A stretch of DNA of 64,000 nucleotides from Bacillus tuaregi (GCF_900104575.1 NZ_LT629731.1:942189-1006188); one strand, 5' to 3'; counted from the stretch's first letter, positions 49,676 through 59,119 are shown. Made by a program: numbers and translations. The notes: generated from the letters alone by a model not told the origin.

Positions 49676-50461
49676 CAGTTGTTCGCTTCCTTGTCCCAGT
49701 TCCTTTACTTGATGGGCATCAGACCCATACACAAGTGGAATCTGTAGTTTCATTGCTTCTTCAATTACCCAATTAGGAGGATAGGGTTCTCGGCATAATG
49801 GCTTTGCTGTACCTGCCCCGTTATAATCAAGTTCATAACCTGCCTTTTTTATTTCTTGTAATAATGGGGAAATTGCCGTTTTCTCATTTCCATGAAAGGG
49901 AAAGCGGTTTTGGAATTTATGCACAAGGGTAATATGGCCGATTCTTTTTGGTTTATAGGGTCCTAAATCGGCTTCTACAGATAATCGCACAGTATTGTAG
50001 TACCTTTGGTAGATTTTTTCGACAGAGCCATAGACTGCAATCATTTTCTCAAAGTTCTGTGGACTGTAATCTAAGCAATCATATCTTTCTTCTTGTTTGA
50101 TAAAATGAACAGATAAAATGGCATCATCTAACTTCGGTCCTAGCTTATTAAGTGCCTCTCGCGTTTCTTCTTCGAAACCCTCGATAAAATCAATTTCAAG
50201 ACCGCAATTAATTTTGATTTTCCCTATATATAGCTGTTTAACACGTTCGACTTCTTCAACGTAATGTTCCCAATCTTCCCACGACATAGCGCTGTCCTGT
50301 GTAGGTGTTGTATCAATAAACCCCTCAGGGAGTGGTGCATGCTCTGTAAAAGAAATTTCTGTATATCCTAAAGAAAGGGCTCTTTCTATATATTTCTCTA
50401 TGCTGTCTTTTGACCCATGCGGACAAAATGGAGTATGTATATGACCGTCTTTTTTTACCAT
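49661..50461 (-). CDS. hisJ: Histidinol-phosphatase HisJ (PHP family)
   Basis: This 266-residue PHP-domain metal phosphatase dephosphorylates L-histidinol phosphate, the penultimate reaction of histidine synthesis. The N-terminal metal motif is GHIHTPFCPHG (residues 6-16), followed by FTEHAPLP and the C-terminal YGSDAHQVKELG. Other histidine genes are not in the window, as in B. subtilis, where hisJ (ytvP) is unlinked. GGGGGA precedes the ATG. It overlaps refZ at the 3' ends. Confidence 0.9.
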   Translation of the reverse strand: MVKKDGHIHTPFCPHGSKDSIEKYIERALSLGYTEISFTEHAPLPEGFIDTTPTQDSAMSWEDWEHYVEEVERVKQLYIGKIKINCGLEIDFIEGFEEETREALNKLGPKLDDAILSVHFIKQEERYDCLDYSPQNFEKMIAVYGSVEKIYQRYYNTVRLSVEADLGPYKPKRIGHITLVHKFQNRFPFHGNEKTAISPLLQEIKKAGYELDYNGAGTAKPLCREPYPPNWVIEEAMKLQIPLVYGSDAHQVKELGQGSEQLLVSF

Positions 50462-50855
50462 GTGAATCCCCCAAATTCTATTTTAATAAGAGTTTAATTA
50501 TTTAAAAAATTTGTACTTTTGTGATAATATAAATAATGTTTTTTGAAAGAGATAAAAAGTCATTAATATTACGTCGAAAAAAGTCATGTAAATAATTCTA
50601 CAAAAAATTAAATTTTAATAGTCAAAAATCGTCGTTTACATGGTATCATAAAAACATTGAAAAGAACATGCACAGAGCCTCACATAGATTTATGAGAACC
50701 TCGGCTCTTCATACTTCTTCCTTAATCCACTTCAAAGCTTGTTTTCATGAGTGTAATCTATGTTAGAGTATTTATATGAATCTAAATCTATTAAATAATA
50801 AAAAACTTTTAAATGAAAATACAGAATCAGCTCGTTATAGAACAGGGGGCTTACA
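50462..50855. other. Gene-free interval between hisJ and ezrA
   Basis: This 394-bp AT-rich, divergent intergenic region has no credible ORF. A stem-loop at 50674-50708 (AGAGCC / GGCTCT outer arms, inner CATA / TATG) is not followed by a T run. The ezrA ribosome site is near 50844. No promoter could be assigned with confidence. Confidence 0.45.
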
Positions 50856-52541
50856 ATGGAATACATAATCGGGGGAATTGCAATCGTCATTTGTATATTC
50901 CTAGCGGGATTTTTTATGAAGAAAAAACATTATAAGGAAACAGATCGGCTCGAAGCGTGGAAGATAGACATTACCACTCGCCCTGTACTTGATGAGTTGC
51001 AAAAGGTAAAGCAATTAAATATGAACGGTGAAACAGAAGAACGGTTTGAACGCTGGCGAAAGACTTGGGATGAAATCATTACAGTTCAGCTGCCGGACCT
51101 TGAAGAGCTACTGTTTGATGCGGAAGAGCATATTGATAAATATCGCTTTAAAAAAGCAAAGGCTGTGCAAGCTGAAATCAGTACTGTTTTAGGAAATGTT
51201 GAAGCAAAAATGAAGGAACTTTTGGATGAATTACAGGAACTGGTAGGCAGCGAAGAAAAAAATCGGACTGAAATAGAGGAACTGAAGGAAATCTATCGTG
51301 AAAGCAAAAAAACACTTTTAGCCCACCGCTATTCCTTCGGCAAGATGGAGAAAAGTCTAGAAAAAAGGCTTGAGTCAGTATCAAATCAGTTTGCTGATTT
51401 TGAAGAAAAAACGAGTAACGGTAATTACTTACAAGCACGTGAAATTGTCATGACTATACACGATAATTTAGAAAAAACAAAGAAGGATATGCAGCTTATT
51501 CCTAATTTGCTAATGGAATGTCAATCAACCATTCCTTCCCAGCTTCAGGAGTTGACCGAAGGCTATAAAGAGATGCTTGCTGAAGGATATGTTCTAGACC
51601 ATATTGAAGTCGAACAGGAAGTAGAAAGAATCTCTCAGGAATTAGCTGAAATAATGATCATCATCGAAGAAGCGGATATGGAAGAAGTTCAGGAAAAAGT
51701 GGGAAAATGGAAAGAAAGTATTGATGCTGTATATGATTTGCTGGAAAAAGAAGTAATGGCAAAGCATGAAATTCATCAGCGCGACCAGGAAATTTTAGAA
51801 AAGCTACAGTCAGCTAAAAGAATGAATAGTGAATTAAATCACGAACTTGGCCATGTTCAAGCTAGCTACCATCTACAAGATGCTGATTTAGAGGTTGTAA
51901 CATCATTAGCCAAACAGTTAGATCAATTATTTAAACGCTATGAGCTGTTAGAATATAAGTTGGATGAGAATCTTACCGCTTATTCACATTTGAGCAAAGA
52001 AATGGCAGGCGTCAAAGAGATGTTGGATCTGCTTGTTGTTGAACAAGCTGCTTTCAGTCAAAAGCTACAGGCTCTACGTAAGGATGAATTGGCTGCACGT
52101 GATAAAGTAAGAGAGCTTAAGAAAAAGGTTGCCGAAACCATTCGTTTAATCTCTAACAGCAATATTCCTGGTGTGTCGGAGGAATATAAATATCTGTTAG
52201 AGGATGCACATGATAGCATTAAGGATGTAATGAAAAAGCTGGAAGAAAAGCCGTTGGATATACCTGTTGTGCAGGAGTTTTTAGAGTTGGCTGTACTGAC
52301 GGTTGATAAGGTAACGAAAAAGACAGAGGAACTGTTTGAAATGGTTAAGCTTGCTGAGCAGGTAATCCAATTTGGAAATCGTTATCGAAGCAGATATAAA
52401 TCTGTTGATAAAGGCTTAAACGAAGCAGAAAGGCTATTCCGTTCCTTCGAATATAAAGAAGCATTTGAGTTAGCTTCGGCTACCATTGAAAAGGTGGATC
52501 CGGGTGCAATCAAAAGACTAGAAGATCTGCTAGAAGTATAA
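50856..52541 (+). CDS. ezrA: Septation ring regulator EzrA
   Basis: This 561-residue protein has an N-terminal membrane helix (residues 3-21) followed by a short basic patch and a long, almost entirely coiled-coil cytoplasmic region, matching the spectrin-like bow of EzrA. Segments such as RLEAWKIDITTRPVLDELQKVKQLNMNGETEE are typical. EzrA binds FtsZ, prevents extra Z-rings and recruits PBPs. The protein is within the usual length of about 562. It is monocistronic, with its own terminator. Confidence 0.95.
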   Translation: MEYIIGGIAIVICIFLAGFFMKKKHYKETDRLEAWKIDITTRPVLDELQKVKQLNMNGETEERFERWRKTWDEIITVQLPDLEELLFDAEEHIDKYRFKKAKAVQAEISTVLGNVEAKMKELLDELQELVGSEEKNRTEIEELKEIYRESKKTLLAHRYSFGKMEKSLEKRLESVSNQFADFEEKTSNGNYLQAREIVMTIHDNLEKTKKDMQLIPNLLMECQSTIPSQLQELTEGYKEMLAEGYVLDHIEVEQEVERISQELAEIMIIIEEADMEEVQEKVGKWKESIDAVYDLLEKEVMAKHEIHQRDQEILEKLQSAKRMNSELNHELGHVQASYHLQDADLEVVTSLAKQLDQLFKRYELLEYKLDENLTAYSHLSKEMAGVKEMLDLLVVEQAAFSQKLQALRKDELAARDKVRELKKKVAETIRLISNSNIPGVSEEYKYLLEDAHDSIKDVMKKLEEKPLDIPVVQEFLELAVLTVDKVTKKTEELFEMVKLAEQVIQFGNRYRSRYKSVDKGLNEAERLFRSFEYKEAFELASATIEKVDPGAIKRLEDLLEV

Positions 52542-52550
52542 CCATGATTA

Positions 52551-52582
52551 AAGGACTTGCCTAAACGGCAGGTCTTTTTTTG
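52551..52582 (+). terminator. Terminator after ezrA
   Basis: AAGGACTTGCC / GGCAGGTCTT hairpin is followed by a T run. Confidence 0.75.
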
Positions 52583-52693
52583 AGCGCTGACTCAGTTTGA
52601 TCGATGGTGCTGCTTATATATTTTCCAAATATCTTGGATTGTGATAACATTTCTAGTTAGGTGATCTGTGCACGAAAGGGAGAAAGAAAAAAG

Positions 52694-53836
52694 ATGATTT
52701 ATTTTGATAATAGTGCTACTACAATGCCGTTTCAGGAAGTGGTTGATTCCTTTGTTAAGGTATCATCGGAGTATTTTGGCAACCCGTCTTCGCTTCATAA
52801 TTTTGGCGGACTGGCTGAAAAACTACTTAGTCAGGCAAGGTCTCAAGCAGCTAGACTCTTATCTGTTCAACAAAATGAGATTTATTTCACTTCCGGAGGA
52901 ACAGAAGGAAATAATTTAGCTATAAAAGGATACGCGTTTGCCAATAAGAAAGAGGGAGGTCATCTTATTACAACCGCTATCGAGCATCCATCAGTTCGCG
53001 AGACTATGAGACAGCTTGAGAGCTTTGGTTTTGACGTTACTGAGGTTCCTGTTGATTCATCTGGAAGAGTTGAAGTTGCTAGCCTTGCGAAGGAAATCCG
53101 TGAAGATACGATACTCGTATCTGTTATGCATGTGAACAATGAGGTAGGAACGATACAGCCAATCAGGGAGATTGGTCAATTATTGAAGCAATACCCGAAA
53201 ATAAAGTTTCATGTCGATTATGTACAGGGAGTTGGAAAGGTCCCATTAAATATCAATGAATGTCAGATTGATTTATGTACTCTTTCTGCTCATAAGTTCC
53301 ATGGAATGAAAGGGACTGGTATCCTGTTTATTCGAGATGGTGTAAAGATTAATCCATTATTGAACGGAGGCGGGCAGGAAAAAAGTCTTAGAAGCGGTAC
53401 GGAAAATGTGGCGGGAGCAGTCAGTTTAGCGAAGGCATTGCGATTAATTATGGAAAAACAGGAAAAGGAAGCTTCGCATTTAAACAGGCTATCAAAACAA
53501 TTACGAACAGGTTTAGCTAACATAGATGGTGCTGTAGTCAATACGCCGGATACGGGAGCAGCACCGCATATACTAAATTTTTCAATTCCTCACATGAAAT
53601 CAGAGGTCTTTGTTCATGCTCTGGAAGAAAAAGAGATCTATGTTTCGACGACATCCGCTTGTTCTTCGAAACAAAAAACGATCAGCGGCACGCTCGCTGC
53701 TATGGGAGTATCGGAAGACCGAGCCGGTAGTGCAATCCGCTTAAGTTTGGCTTATACTAATACAATGGAAGAAGTAAATATTGTACTTTCTGTTATAGAG
53801 GAAACGATGGAAGAGTTAAGAAAGGTAATGAAATAA
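52694..53836 (+). CDS. nifZ: Cysteine desulfurase NifZ (IscS-like)
   Basis: This 380-residue PLP enzyme has IYFDNSATT at the N-terminus, the PLP lysine in SAHKFHGMKG (about residue 200), and a catalytic cysteine in the CSSK loop of ACSSKQK (about residue 325). NifZ is the desulfurase dedicated to ThiI in B. subtilis; here thiI starts 1 nt downstream, so they are coupled. The motif usually read as HVDA-x-Q is HVDYVQ here, a Tyr where Ala is common. ATG 52694 follows GGGAGA. Confidence 0.92.
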   Translation: MIYFDNSATTMPFQEVVDSFVKVSSEYFGNPSSLHNFGGLAEKLLSQARSQAARLLSVQQNEIYFTSGGTEGNNLAIKGYAFANKKEGGHLITTAIEHPSVRETMRQLESFGFDVTEVPVDSSGRVEVASLAKEIREDTILVSVMHVNNEVGTIQPIREIGQLLKQYPKIKFHVDYVQGVGKVPLNINECQIDLCTLSAHKFHGMKGTGILFIRDGVKINPLLNGGGQEKSLRSGTENVAGAVSLAKALRLIMEKQEKEASHLNRLSKQLRTGLANIDGAVVNTPDTGAAPHILNFSIPHMKSEVFVHALEEKEIYVSTTSACSSKQKTISGTLAAMGVSEDRAGSAIRLSLAYTNTMEEVNIVLSVIEETMEELRKVMK

Positions 53837-53837
53837 T

Positions 53838-55043
53838 ATGAATTATGACCGTATTTTAATTCGCTATGGCGAGCTTTCAACAAAGGGAAGAAACCGCAGT
53901 AAATTTATTGAGAAATTAGCAAATAGTATAAGAGGTACCTTACATGAATTTCCTAAGGTGGCAATAAAAAGTACGAGGGATCGCACCTATGTCATCCTAA
54001 ATGGAGAGGACGGGCGCCAAATTGTCGACCGCTTGAAGGGTGTCTTCGGAATCCAATCTTTCAGCCCTGTAATAAAAACGGGTAAGGATATTGAAGAAAT
54101 GAAGACTGCTGTACTTGATCTATTTAAAAAGGTATACAGTGAAGGCCAGACATTTAAAATCACAACAAAACGGGCCGATAAAACTTACTTTATGGAAACA
54201 AATGAATTAAATCATGTCTTCGGCTCCTACATCTTGCAGAATGTCTCAAATTTAACAGTAAATGTTAAAAAACCGGATATTAATATGCAAATTGAAATCA
54301 GGCCAGAAGCAGCCTATATCTCCTGCGAAACAATCCAAGGTGCTGGAGGACTTCCGGCAGGATCAAGTGGAAAGGCAATGCTTATGCTTTCGGGTGGCAT
54401 TGACAGTCCTGTAGCGGGATTTGTATCAATGAAACGAGGATTAGAACTAGAAGGGATTCATTTTTTTAGTCCTCCATTTACAAGTGAACGAGCTAAACAA
54501 AAAGTCCTTGATTTATCCGAGAAGCTAGCTTCCTTTAGTGGGCACTTTCGTCTTCATATTGTCCCGTTTACGGAGATTCAGCAATTAATTCAAAAACAGG
54601 TCCCGGAAAATTATACGATGACGACAACGCGTAGATTAATGCTAAGAATTGCAGATAAGATTCGAGAAAAACAGGAGGCGCTTGCTATTGTTACAGGCGA
54701 AAGCCTTGGACAGGTAGCTAGTCAAACGCTAGAAAGCATGTTTGCCATCAATGACGTGACCACTACTCCAATCCTCAGACCGCTAATCATGATGGATAAA
54801 TCCGATATTGTTGATATAGCGAAGTCGATTGACACGCATGAAATATCGATTCGTCCATTTGAGGATTGCTGTACAATCTTTGTACCTGCCTCACCAAAAA
54901 CAAAGCCAAAGCGGGATAAAGTTGTTCATTATGAAAGTTATATTGACTTTGAGCCCTATATTGATAAGGCAGTTGCCAATATCGAAACAATTGATATAAG
55001 ACCGCAGGATAATAAAGTAGATGAATTTGAGGAGCTCTTTTAA
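53838..55043 (+). CDS. thiI: tRNA 4-thiouridine synthase ThiI
   Basis: This 401-residue protein introduces 4-thiouridine at position 8 of tRNA, with sulfur from NifZ. Domains in order are an N-terminal ferredoxin-like segment (DRILIRYGELSTKGRNR), THUMP (about residues 60-165), and a PP-loop ATP pyrophosphatase with the P-loop SGGIDSPVAG (about residues 184-193). It has the short form without the C-terminal rhodanese domain found in E. coli ThiI, which fits a separate sulfur donor. GC-type start and coupling with nifZ are clear. Confidence 0.94.
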   Translation: MNYDRILIRYGELSTKGRNRSKFIEKLANSIRGTLHEFPKVAIKSTRDRTYVILNGEDGRQIVDRLKGVFGIQSFSPVIKTGKDIEEMKTAVLDLFKKVYSEGQTFKITTKRADKTYFMETNELNHVFGSYILQNVSNLTVNVKKPDINMQIEIRPEAAYISCETIQGAGGLPAGSSGKAMLMLSGGIDSPVAGFVSMKRGLELEGIHFFSPPFTSERAKQKVLDLSEKLASFSGHFRLHIVPFTEIQQLIQKQVPENYTMTTTRRLMLRIADKIREKQEALAIVTGESLGQVASQTLESMFAINDVTTTPILRPLIMMDKSDIVDIAKSIDTHEISIRPFEDCCTIFVPASPKTKPKRDKVVHYESYIDFEPYIDKAVANIETIDIRPQDNKVDEFEELF

Positions 55044-55051
55044 TTTCATTC

Positions 55052-55089
55052 GGCAGAAGTCTTCACTTCTCCAAATGGAGGTTGAAAGC
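55052..55089 (+). repeat. Possible degenerate copy of the 62.2-kb repeat
   Basis: The segment GGCAGAAGTCTTCACTTCT then CCAAATGGAGG resembles the core blocks of the 62.2-kb element (GGCACAGAAGTCCTCCACA then CTTCTACAAGTGAGG). The match is partial, and the AGAAGT / ACTTCT palindrome alone could arise by chance. Confidence 0.25.
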
Positions 55090-55174
55090 AGTAAATTTAT
55101 AGGGTGAATTTGCTTAGATGAGTCGTTGCTGTGATTTTCTTACAGGATGTGTACAAATTACCAGTAAGAAAGCT

Positions 55175-55204
55175 GTATGAACCTTGTGTGTACTACACAT
55201 TCTA
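55175..55204 (+). promoter_or_regulatory. Sigma-G promoter of sspA
   Basis: GTATG at 55175-55179, exactly 18 nt, then CATTCTA at 55198-55204 fits the forespore sigma-G consensus at both elements. It lies 25 bp upstream of the sspA start, as expected for forespore-specific SASP expression. Confidence 0.8.
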
Positions 55205-55228
55205 TACTCACAAGGAGGTGATTATCAC

Positions 55229-55435
55229 ATGGCAAACAACAACAACTCAAACCAATTGTTAGTTCCTGGGGTTCAACAAGCTCTTGATCAAATGAAATTT
55301 GAAATTGCTTCTGAGTTTGGTGTGAACCTTGGTGCTGATACAACTTCTCGTGCTAACGGATCTGTTGGTGGAGAAATTACCAAGCGTCTAGTACAAACAG
55401 CTCAACAGCAAATGGCTGGTTTTTCTCAACAATAA
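55229..55435 (+). CDS. sspA: Alpha/beta-type small acid-soluble spore protein
   Basis: This 68-residue protein coats and protects spore DNA. It carries the GPR protease site around FEIASEFGV (about residues 27-35) and the second conserved block [19 protein letters not shown]. The segment [14 protein letters not shown] is characteristic. The ATG at 55229 follows a perfect AAGGAGGTGAT; a longer in-frame ORF upstream runs through the promoter and is not real. Position beside thiI and ytcI matches sspA in B. subtilis as recalled. A terminator follows. Confidence 0.96.
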   Translation: MANNNNSNQLLVPGVQQALDQMKFEIASEFGVNLGADTTSRANGSVGGEITKRLVQTAQQQMAGFSQQ

Positions 55436-55460
55436 TGAAAAATAAATAGAAGATGGCTAC

Positions 55461-55492
55461 AAGGAGTGGGAGCAATCCCGCTCCTTTTTATA
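55461..55492 (+). terminator. Terminator after sspA
   Basis: AAGGAG / CTCCTT arms with inner GGGA / TCCC pairing end in a T run. Confidence 0.75.
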
Positions 55493-55607
55493 TGTGGAAT
55501 CGAACTCATAATTTAGTACTTACTCATAATAACTGGTAGAAAATTTTCCTTAGAAAAATCGATAAAATATGGTATGATGAAAAGCAGATGATTTGGAGGC
55601 GAATAAC

Positions 55608-57188
55608 ATGAAACGTGAAGATTTGATTGCACCTTTACAATATAATCTTGTTTCCGAAATGGAACGTTATGCAAATGATAAAGGGAAAATTGCTATTAAA
55701 TGGGAAACCAGTGATGGTTTGACAAAGGAAATTTCATATGAGGATCTAATGTCTGGTGCTAATAAAATTGGTAATGTTTTCTTGGAGAGCGGATTAAAAA
55801 AAGGTGATGTGATTTTGATTATAATCCCTCGCTTAATTGAAGCCTACGAGGTTTATCTAGCTGCACTTAAACTGGGACTAGTCGTGATTCCAAGCTCAGA
55901 AATGCTTCGGACGAAGGATCTTCAATACCGTATCATACATGGAGATGTTAAAGGGGTTATCAGCTATTATCCGTATACAGATGAATTTGAGCCGATTCCC
56001 GAAATGAATCATATTGTAAAATTTACTATTGGCAAAGACCGTGAAGGCTGGCAGCGATTAGATGAGAAAATGCAAACAGCATCTGGAGAGCTTGCAATAG
56101 CCGATACTAGCCGTGAAGATATGGCGTTTTTATCGTACACATCAGGGACAACTGGAAATCCAAAGGCTGTTGTGCATACACATGGATGGGCATATGCACA
56201 TCTTAGAACAGCAGCTCCGCATTGGCTTTGCATTCATGAAAATGACGTGGTTTGGGCAACCGCAGGTCCTGGCTGGATGAAGTGGATTTGGAGTCCGTTT
56301 TTAGCAGTATTAGGATCAGGTGCAACCGGCTTTGCCTATCATGGCAAGTTTGAACCAGAAAAGTATTTACAGCTTTTGGAGAAATATAAAGTAAATGTCC
56401 TTTGTTGTACACCCACTGAATATCGTCTAATGGCAAAGGTGGATCATTTACATGAATATAACCTATCTACTATACACAGTGCAGTCTCTGCCGGAGAGCC
56501 ATTGAATCGTGAGGTAATTGAAACCTTTCAAAAGTATTTTAATCTTAAAGTCCGTGATGGGTATGGACAAACAGAAAATACGCTGTTAGTCGGTATTACA
56601 AAGGATATGGAGTTAAAACCAGGGTCAATGGGTAAACCGACACCAGGCAATACCATCGCTATTATTAATGATTCTGGTGAGATTTGTCCTGTTGGAGAAG
56701 TTGGTGATATTGCTGTTCATAAGGATACTCCTGCATTGTTCAAGGAATATTATAAAGAGCCTGAAAGAACAATGGCACAATATCGCGGCGATTATTATGT
56801 GACAGGTGATCGAGCAAAGAGGGATGAAGAAGGTTATTTCTGGTTTGAAGGAAGAAGCGACGATATTATTATCAGCTCTGGCTATACGATTGGACCGTTT
56901 GAGGTGGAAGATGCACTTGTTAAGCATCCATTTGTAAAAGAATGTGCCGTGGTTGCTAGTCCTGATAAAGACCGTGGAAATGTTGTCAAAGCCTTTATTG
57001 TGCTAAAAGAAGGAATAAATGAAACCGAAGAAAACCTTGTAAAGCTTCTACAGCGCCATGTGAAAGAAATGACTGCTCCGTATAAATATCCAAGAAGAAT
57101 AGAGTTTGTTGAGCACCTGCCGAAAACATCTTCAGGAAAAATAAGACGTGTAGAACTGCGAAATAAAGAGCTGAAGCAGTTTATGTAG
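55608..57188 (+). CDS. ytcI: Medium/branched-chain acyl-CoA synthetase (YtcI/MbcS type)
   Basis: This 526-residue AMP-forming acid:CoA ligase has the phosphate-loop motif YTSGTTGNPKAVVHTH (about residues 175-190), DGYGQTENTLL (about 308-318), the ribose Asp in YVTGDRAKRDEEGYFWFEGR (about 400-419), and the terminal lysine in PKTSSGKIRR (about 506-515). The gene sits beside sspA as ytcI does in B. subtilis. Substrates of relatives include medium-chain and methylbutyryl acids; specificity is inferred. It is a paralogue of acsA within this window. ATG 55608 follows GGAGG. Confidence 0.87.
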   Translation: MKREDLIAPLQYNLVSEMERYANDKGKIAIKWETSDGLTKEISYEDLMSGANKIGNVFLESGLKKGDVILIIIPRLIEAYEVYLAALKLGLVVIPSSEMLRTKDLQYRIIHGDVKGVISYYPYTDEFEPIPEMNHIVKFTIGKDREGWQRLDEKMQTASGELAIADTSREDMAFLSYTSGTTGNPKAVVHTHGWAYAHLRTAAPHWLCIHENDVVWATAGPGWMKWIWSPFLAVLGSGATGFAYHGKFEPEKYLQLLEKYKVNVLCCTPTEYRLMAKVDHLHEYNLSTIHSAVSAGEPLNREVIETFQKYFNLKVRDGYGQTENTLLVGITKDMELKPGSMGKPTPGNTIAIINDSGEICPVGEVGDIAVHKDTPALFKEYYKEPERTMAQYRGDYYVTGDRAKRDEEGYFWFEGRSDDIIISSGYTIGPFEVEDALVKHPFVKECAVVASPDKDRGNVVKAFIVLKEGINETEENLVKLLQRHVKEMTAPYKYPRRIEFVEHLPKTSSGKIRRVELRNKELKQFM

Positions 57189-57219
57189 AAGCAGACGCCT
57201 GGTCGTCTGCTTTTCTTTA
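57189..57219 (+). terminator. Terminator after ytcI
   Basis: AAGCAGACG / CGTCTGCTT hairpin is followed by a T-rich tail, immediately after the stop codon. Confidence 0.75.
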
Positions 57220-57312
57220 TTGTGTATTTGTTTTCTTGTCATATGTTTCTTAGTCATTTATAATTATGATTTTGAAATGTTTCTTAAAATAAATAGAATA
57301 GAGGGAATTGAA

Positions 57313-58239
57313 ATGAATCAGAATGGGGAGAAAATGGGGGTTATGTATGCCTCCTTTTCCTATTTATTATGGGGATTACTACCGATTTATTGGAAGCTGT
57401 TAGATGGCGTTGGGGCAGATGAAATATTGGCGAGCCGAATTGTCTGGTCCTTTCTTTTTATGGTTGTTATCCTGCTCATAACAAGAAAATGGTCTAGCTT
57501 TATGGTGACCTTGAAAGGTCTGTTCCAAAATAAGAAGCAGCTTGTTTTTCTAACCACAGCTTCGTTATTGGTCAGCTGCAACTGGTTTATCTATATTTGG
57601 GCGGTTAATCATAACCAAATTATTGAAGCTAGTATGGGATATTATATTAACCCATTAGTAAGTGTCCTGCTTGGTATGATTGTACTGAAGGAAAAGTTAA
57701 CAGCTGCCCAATATGTATCCTTCTTTTTTGCCTTTGTTGGAGTCATTATATTAACCGTATCCTATGGAATGCTTCCGTGGATTTCCTTGTCATTAGCTTT
57801 TACCTTCGGCTTTTATGGATTGGCAAAGAAAATGATTAAGGTGGATTCGTCGGTTGGCTTAACGCTTGAAACAATGGTCGTAACACCGATTGCCTTGATT
57901 TATATTCTGTATTTAGTATCGCAAGGAATGAATACTTTTATGACCGTTTCACTAAAAACAGACCTGCTTCTTATTTTATCGGGTGCTGCAACAGCCATTC
58001 CGCTCCTTTATTTTGCTAAAGGTGCCCAAAGAATTCCCTTGTCCATGCTGGGATACATTCAATATCTTGCACCTACCATCAGTTTATTATTGGGCATCTT
58101 TGTATTTGGAGAGCATTTTTCTAGCAGTCATTTTATTGCTTTTTCTTTCATTTGGTTTGCATTGCTTATTTACTCTTTATCCAATGCCAAATTTCTGAAA
58201 CGGATTAAACAAAAAAAGGAAAGTAGAGTCGGAGCTTAA
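57313..58239 (+). CDS. rarD: EamA-family transporter RarD
   Basis: This 308-residue integral membrane protein has about ten helices, consistent with RarD in the drug/metabolite transporter superfamily. Family segments are FSYLLWGLLPIYWKLL (about residues 15-30), the cysteine-containing NWFIYIWAVNHNQIIEASMGYYINPL (about 92-117) and LLYFAKGAQRIPLSMLGYIQYLAPT. The name derives from a chloramphenicol-sensitivity phenotype; the substrate is not known. The ATG at 57313 has GAGGGA upstream; the long frame from 57220 is not supported. It is an insertion between ytcI and the NAD kinase gene relative to B. subtilis. Confidence 0.85.
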   Translation: MNQNGEKMGVMYASFSYLLWGLLPIYWKLLDGVGADEILASRIVWSFLFMVVILLITRKWSSFMVTLKGLFQNKKQLVFLTTASLLVSCNWFIYIWAVNHNQIIEASMGYYINPLVSVLLGMIVLKEKLTAAQYVSFFFAFVGVIILTVSYGMLPWISLSLAFTFGFYGLAKKMIKVDSSVGLTLETMVVTPIALIYILYLVSQGMNTFMTVSLKTDLLLILSGAATAIPLLYFAKGAQRIPLSMLGYIQYLAPTISLLLGIFVFGEHFSSSHFIAFSFIWFALLIYSLSNAKFLKRIKQKKESRVGA

Positions 58240-58250
58240 ATATTCATATA

Positions 58251-58280
58251 AAAAGAAGACTGCAACAGCAGTCTTCTTTA
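58251..58280. terminator. Bidirectional terminator between rarD and the NAD kinase gene
   Basis: AAAGAAGACTGC / GCAGTCTTCTTT forms a 12-bp perfect stem with a short loop. Convergent genes share it. Confidence 0.8.
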
Positions 58281-58318
58281 AAACAAGTGACGAGTCTCGA
58301 TGCTAGCTCGTGCTTCTG

Positions 58319-59119
58319 TTATAGAAAATTTCTTTTCACTTTATCCCAAAATGAATTGTTCTTGAGCTTAATGGTTTTAATCCTTTTGTTGCTTAATTTA
58401 ATCTGGATATTTTCAACATGCTGAATGCTTAGCGCTTCATTATCCATTGCCATCGTCGGGTGTTCATTTCCTTCTTTAGCGACCTTCAGGGTTAAAACCT
58501 TATCATGGCTTAAAATAAAAGGAGAGCCAAGAGTTCGGTATTGATTGTTATTCAAGGACCCAAGCTCCGTTATCTGCATACATGGAAGCAGTGGGTCCAC
58601 TACTGCGCCATTAACTGATTTATTATAGGCTGTGCTACCTGTAGGAGTCGAGACAATGACACCATCCCCTCTGAAGGTTTCAAAATGCAGGTCATTTATG
58701 TAAACATCCATGATAAAAGTTTTGACTATATTTGATTGGATACTAAATTCGTTTAAACAGTAAAAAGAAGCCTGATTATCAACCGTTACCTCAATGGTAG
58801 GATAACGGCGCACCTCAATTACCTGTGAGGTCATGGATTCCACTATTTCTAATGTATTGTCAATGTAAAAATCACAATATAGACTTAATTGATCTGTTGT
58901 GGAAGTCCCGACATATAAACAATCATCGCGAAAGCCGGTTCTGCGGACACCCTGTAGAAATTCTCCATCTCCACCGAAGCAGGCAACGATATTGGCCTTT
59001 TTATAGTCCTTTACAATTGTGAATCCGAGATCGACAGCTAGTTTACGAAGGGTATCTATTTTCTCACGTATTATGGGTTCCTCTTTATGGTAAAAATATA
59101 GATTGCGGCGCTCTGTCAT
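58319..59119 (-). CDS. ppnKB: NAD kinase (PpnKB/YtdI type)
   Basis: This 266-residue NAD kinase phosphorylates NAD to NADP. The motifs are GGDGEFLQ (about residues 49-56), the NE/D-binding YCLNEFSIQ (about 120-128) and the glycine/threonine-rich GDGVIVSTPTGSTAYN (about 151-166). Length and sequence fit the second Bacillus paralogue (YtdI, ppnKB) rather than the housekeeping NadF. GGGAGGG precedes two adjacent ATGs; the second is chosen for spacing. It is oriented opposite to sppA. Confidence 0.92.
   Translation of the reverse strand: MTERRNLYFYHKEEPIIREKIDTLRKLAVDLGFTIVKDYKKANIVACFGGDGEFLQGVRRTGFRDDCLYVGTSTTDQLSLYCDFYIDNTLEIVESMTSQVIEVRRYPTIEVTVDNQASFYCLNEFSIQSNIVKTFIMDVYINDLHFETFRGDGVIVSTPTGSTAYNKSVNGAVVDPLLPCMQITELGSLNNNQYRTLGSPFILSHDKVLTLKVAKEGNEHPTMAMDNEALSIQHVENIQIKLSNKRIKTIKLKNNSFWDKVKRNFL

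Noticed and set aside
55184-55228. N-terminal extension of sspA from 55184
   Set aside because: It would start inside the sigma-G promoter and lacks a ribosome site, whereas ATG 55229 has a perfect one.
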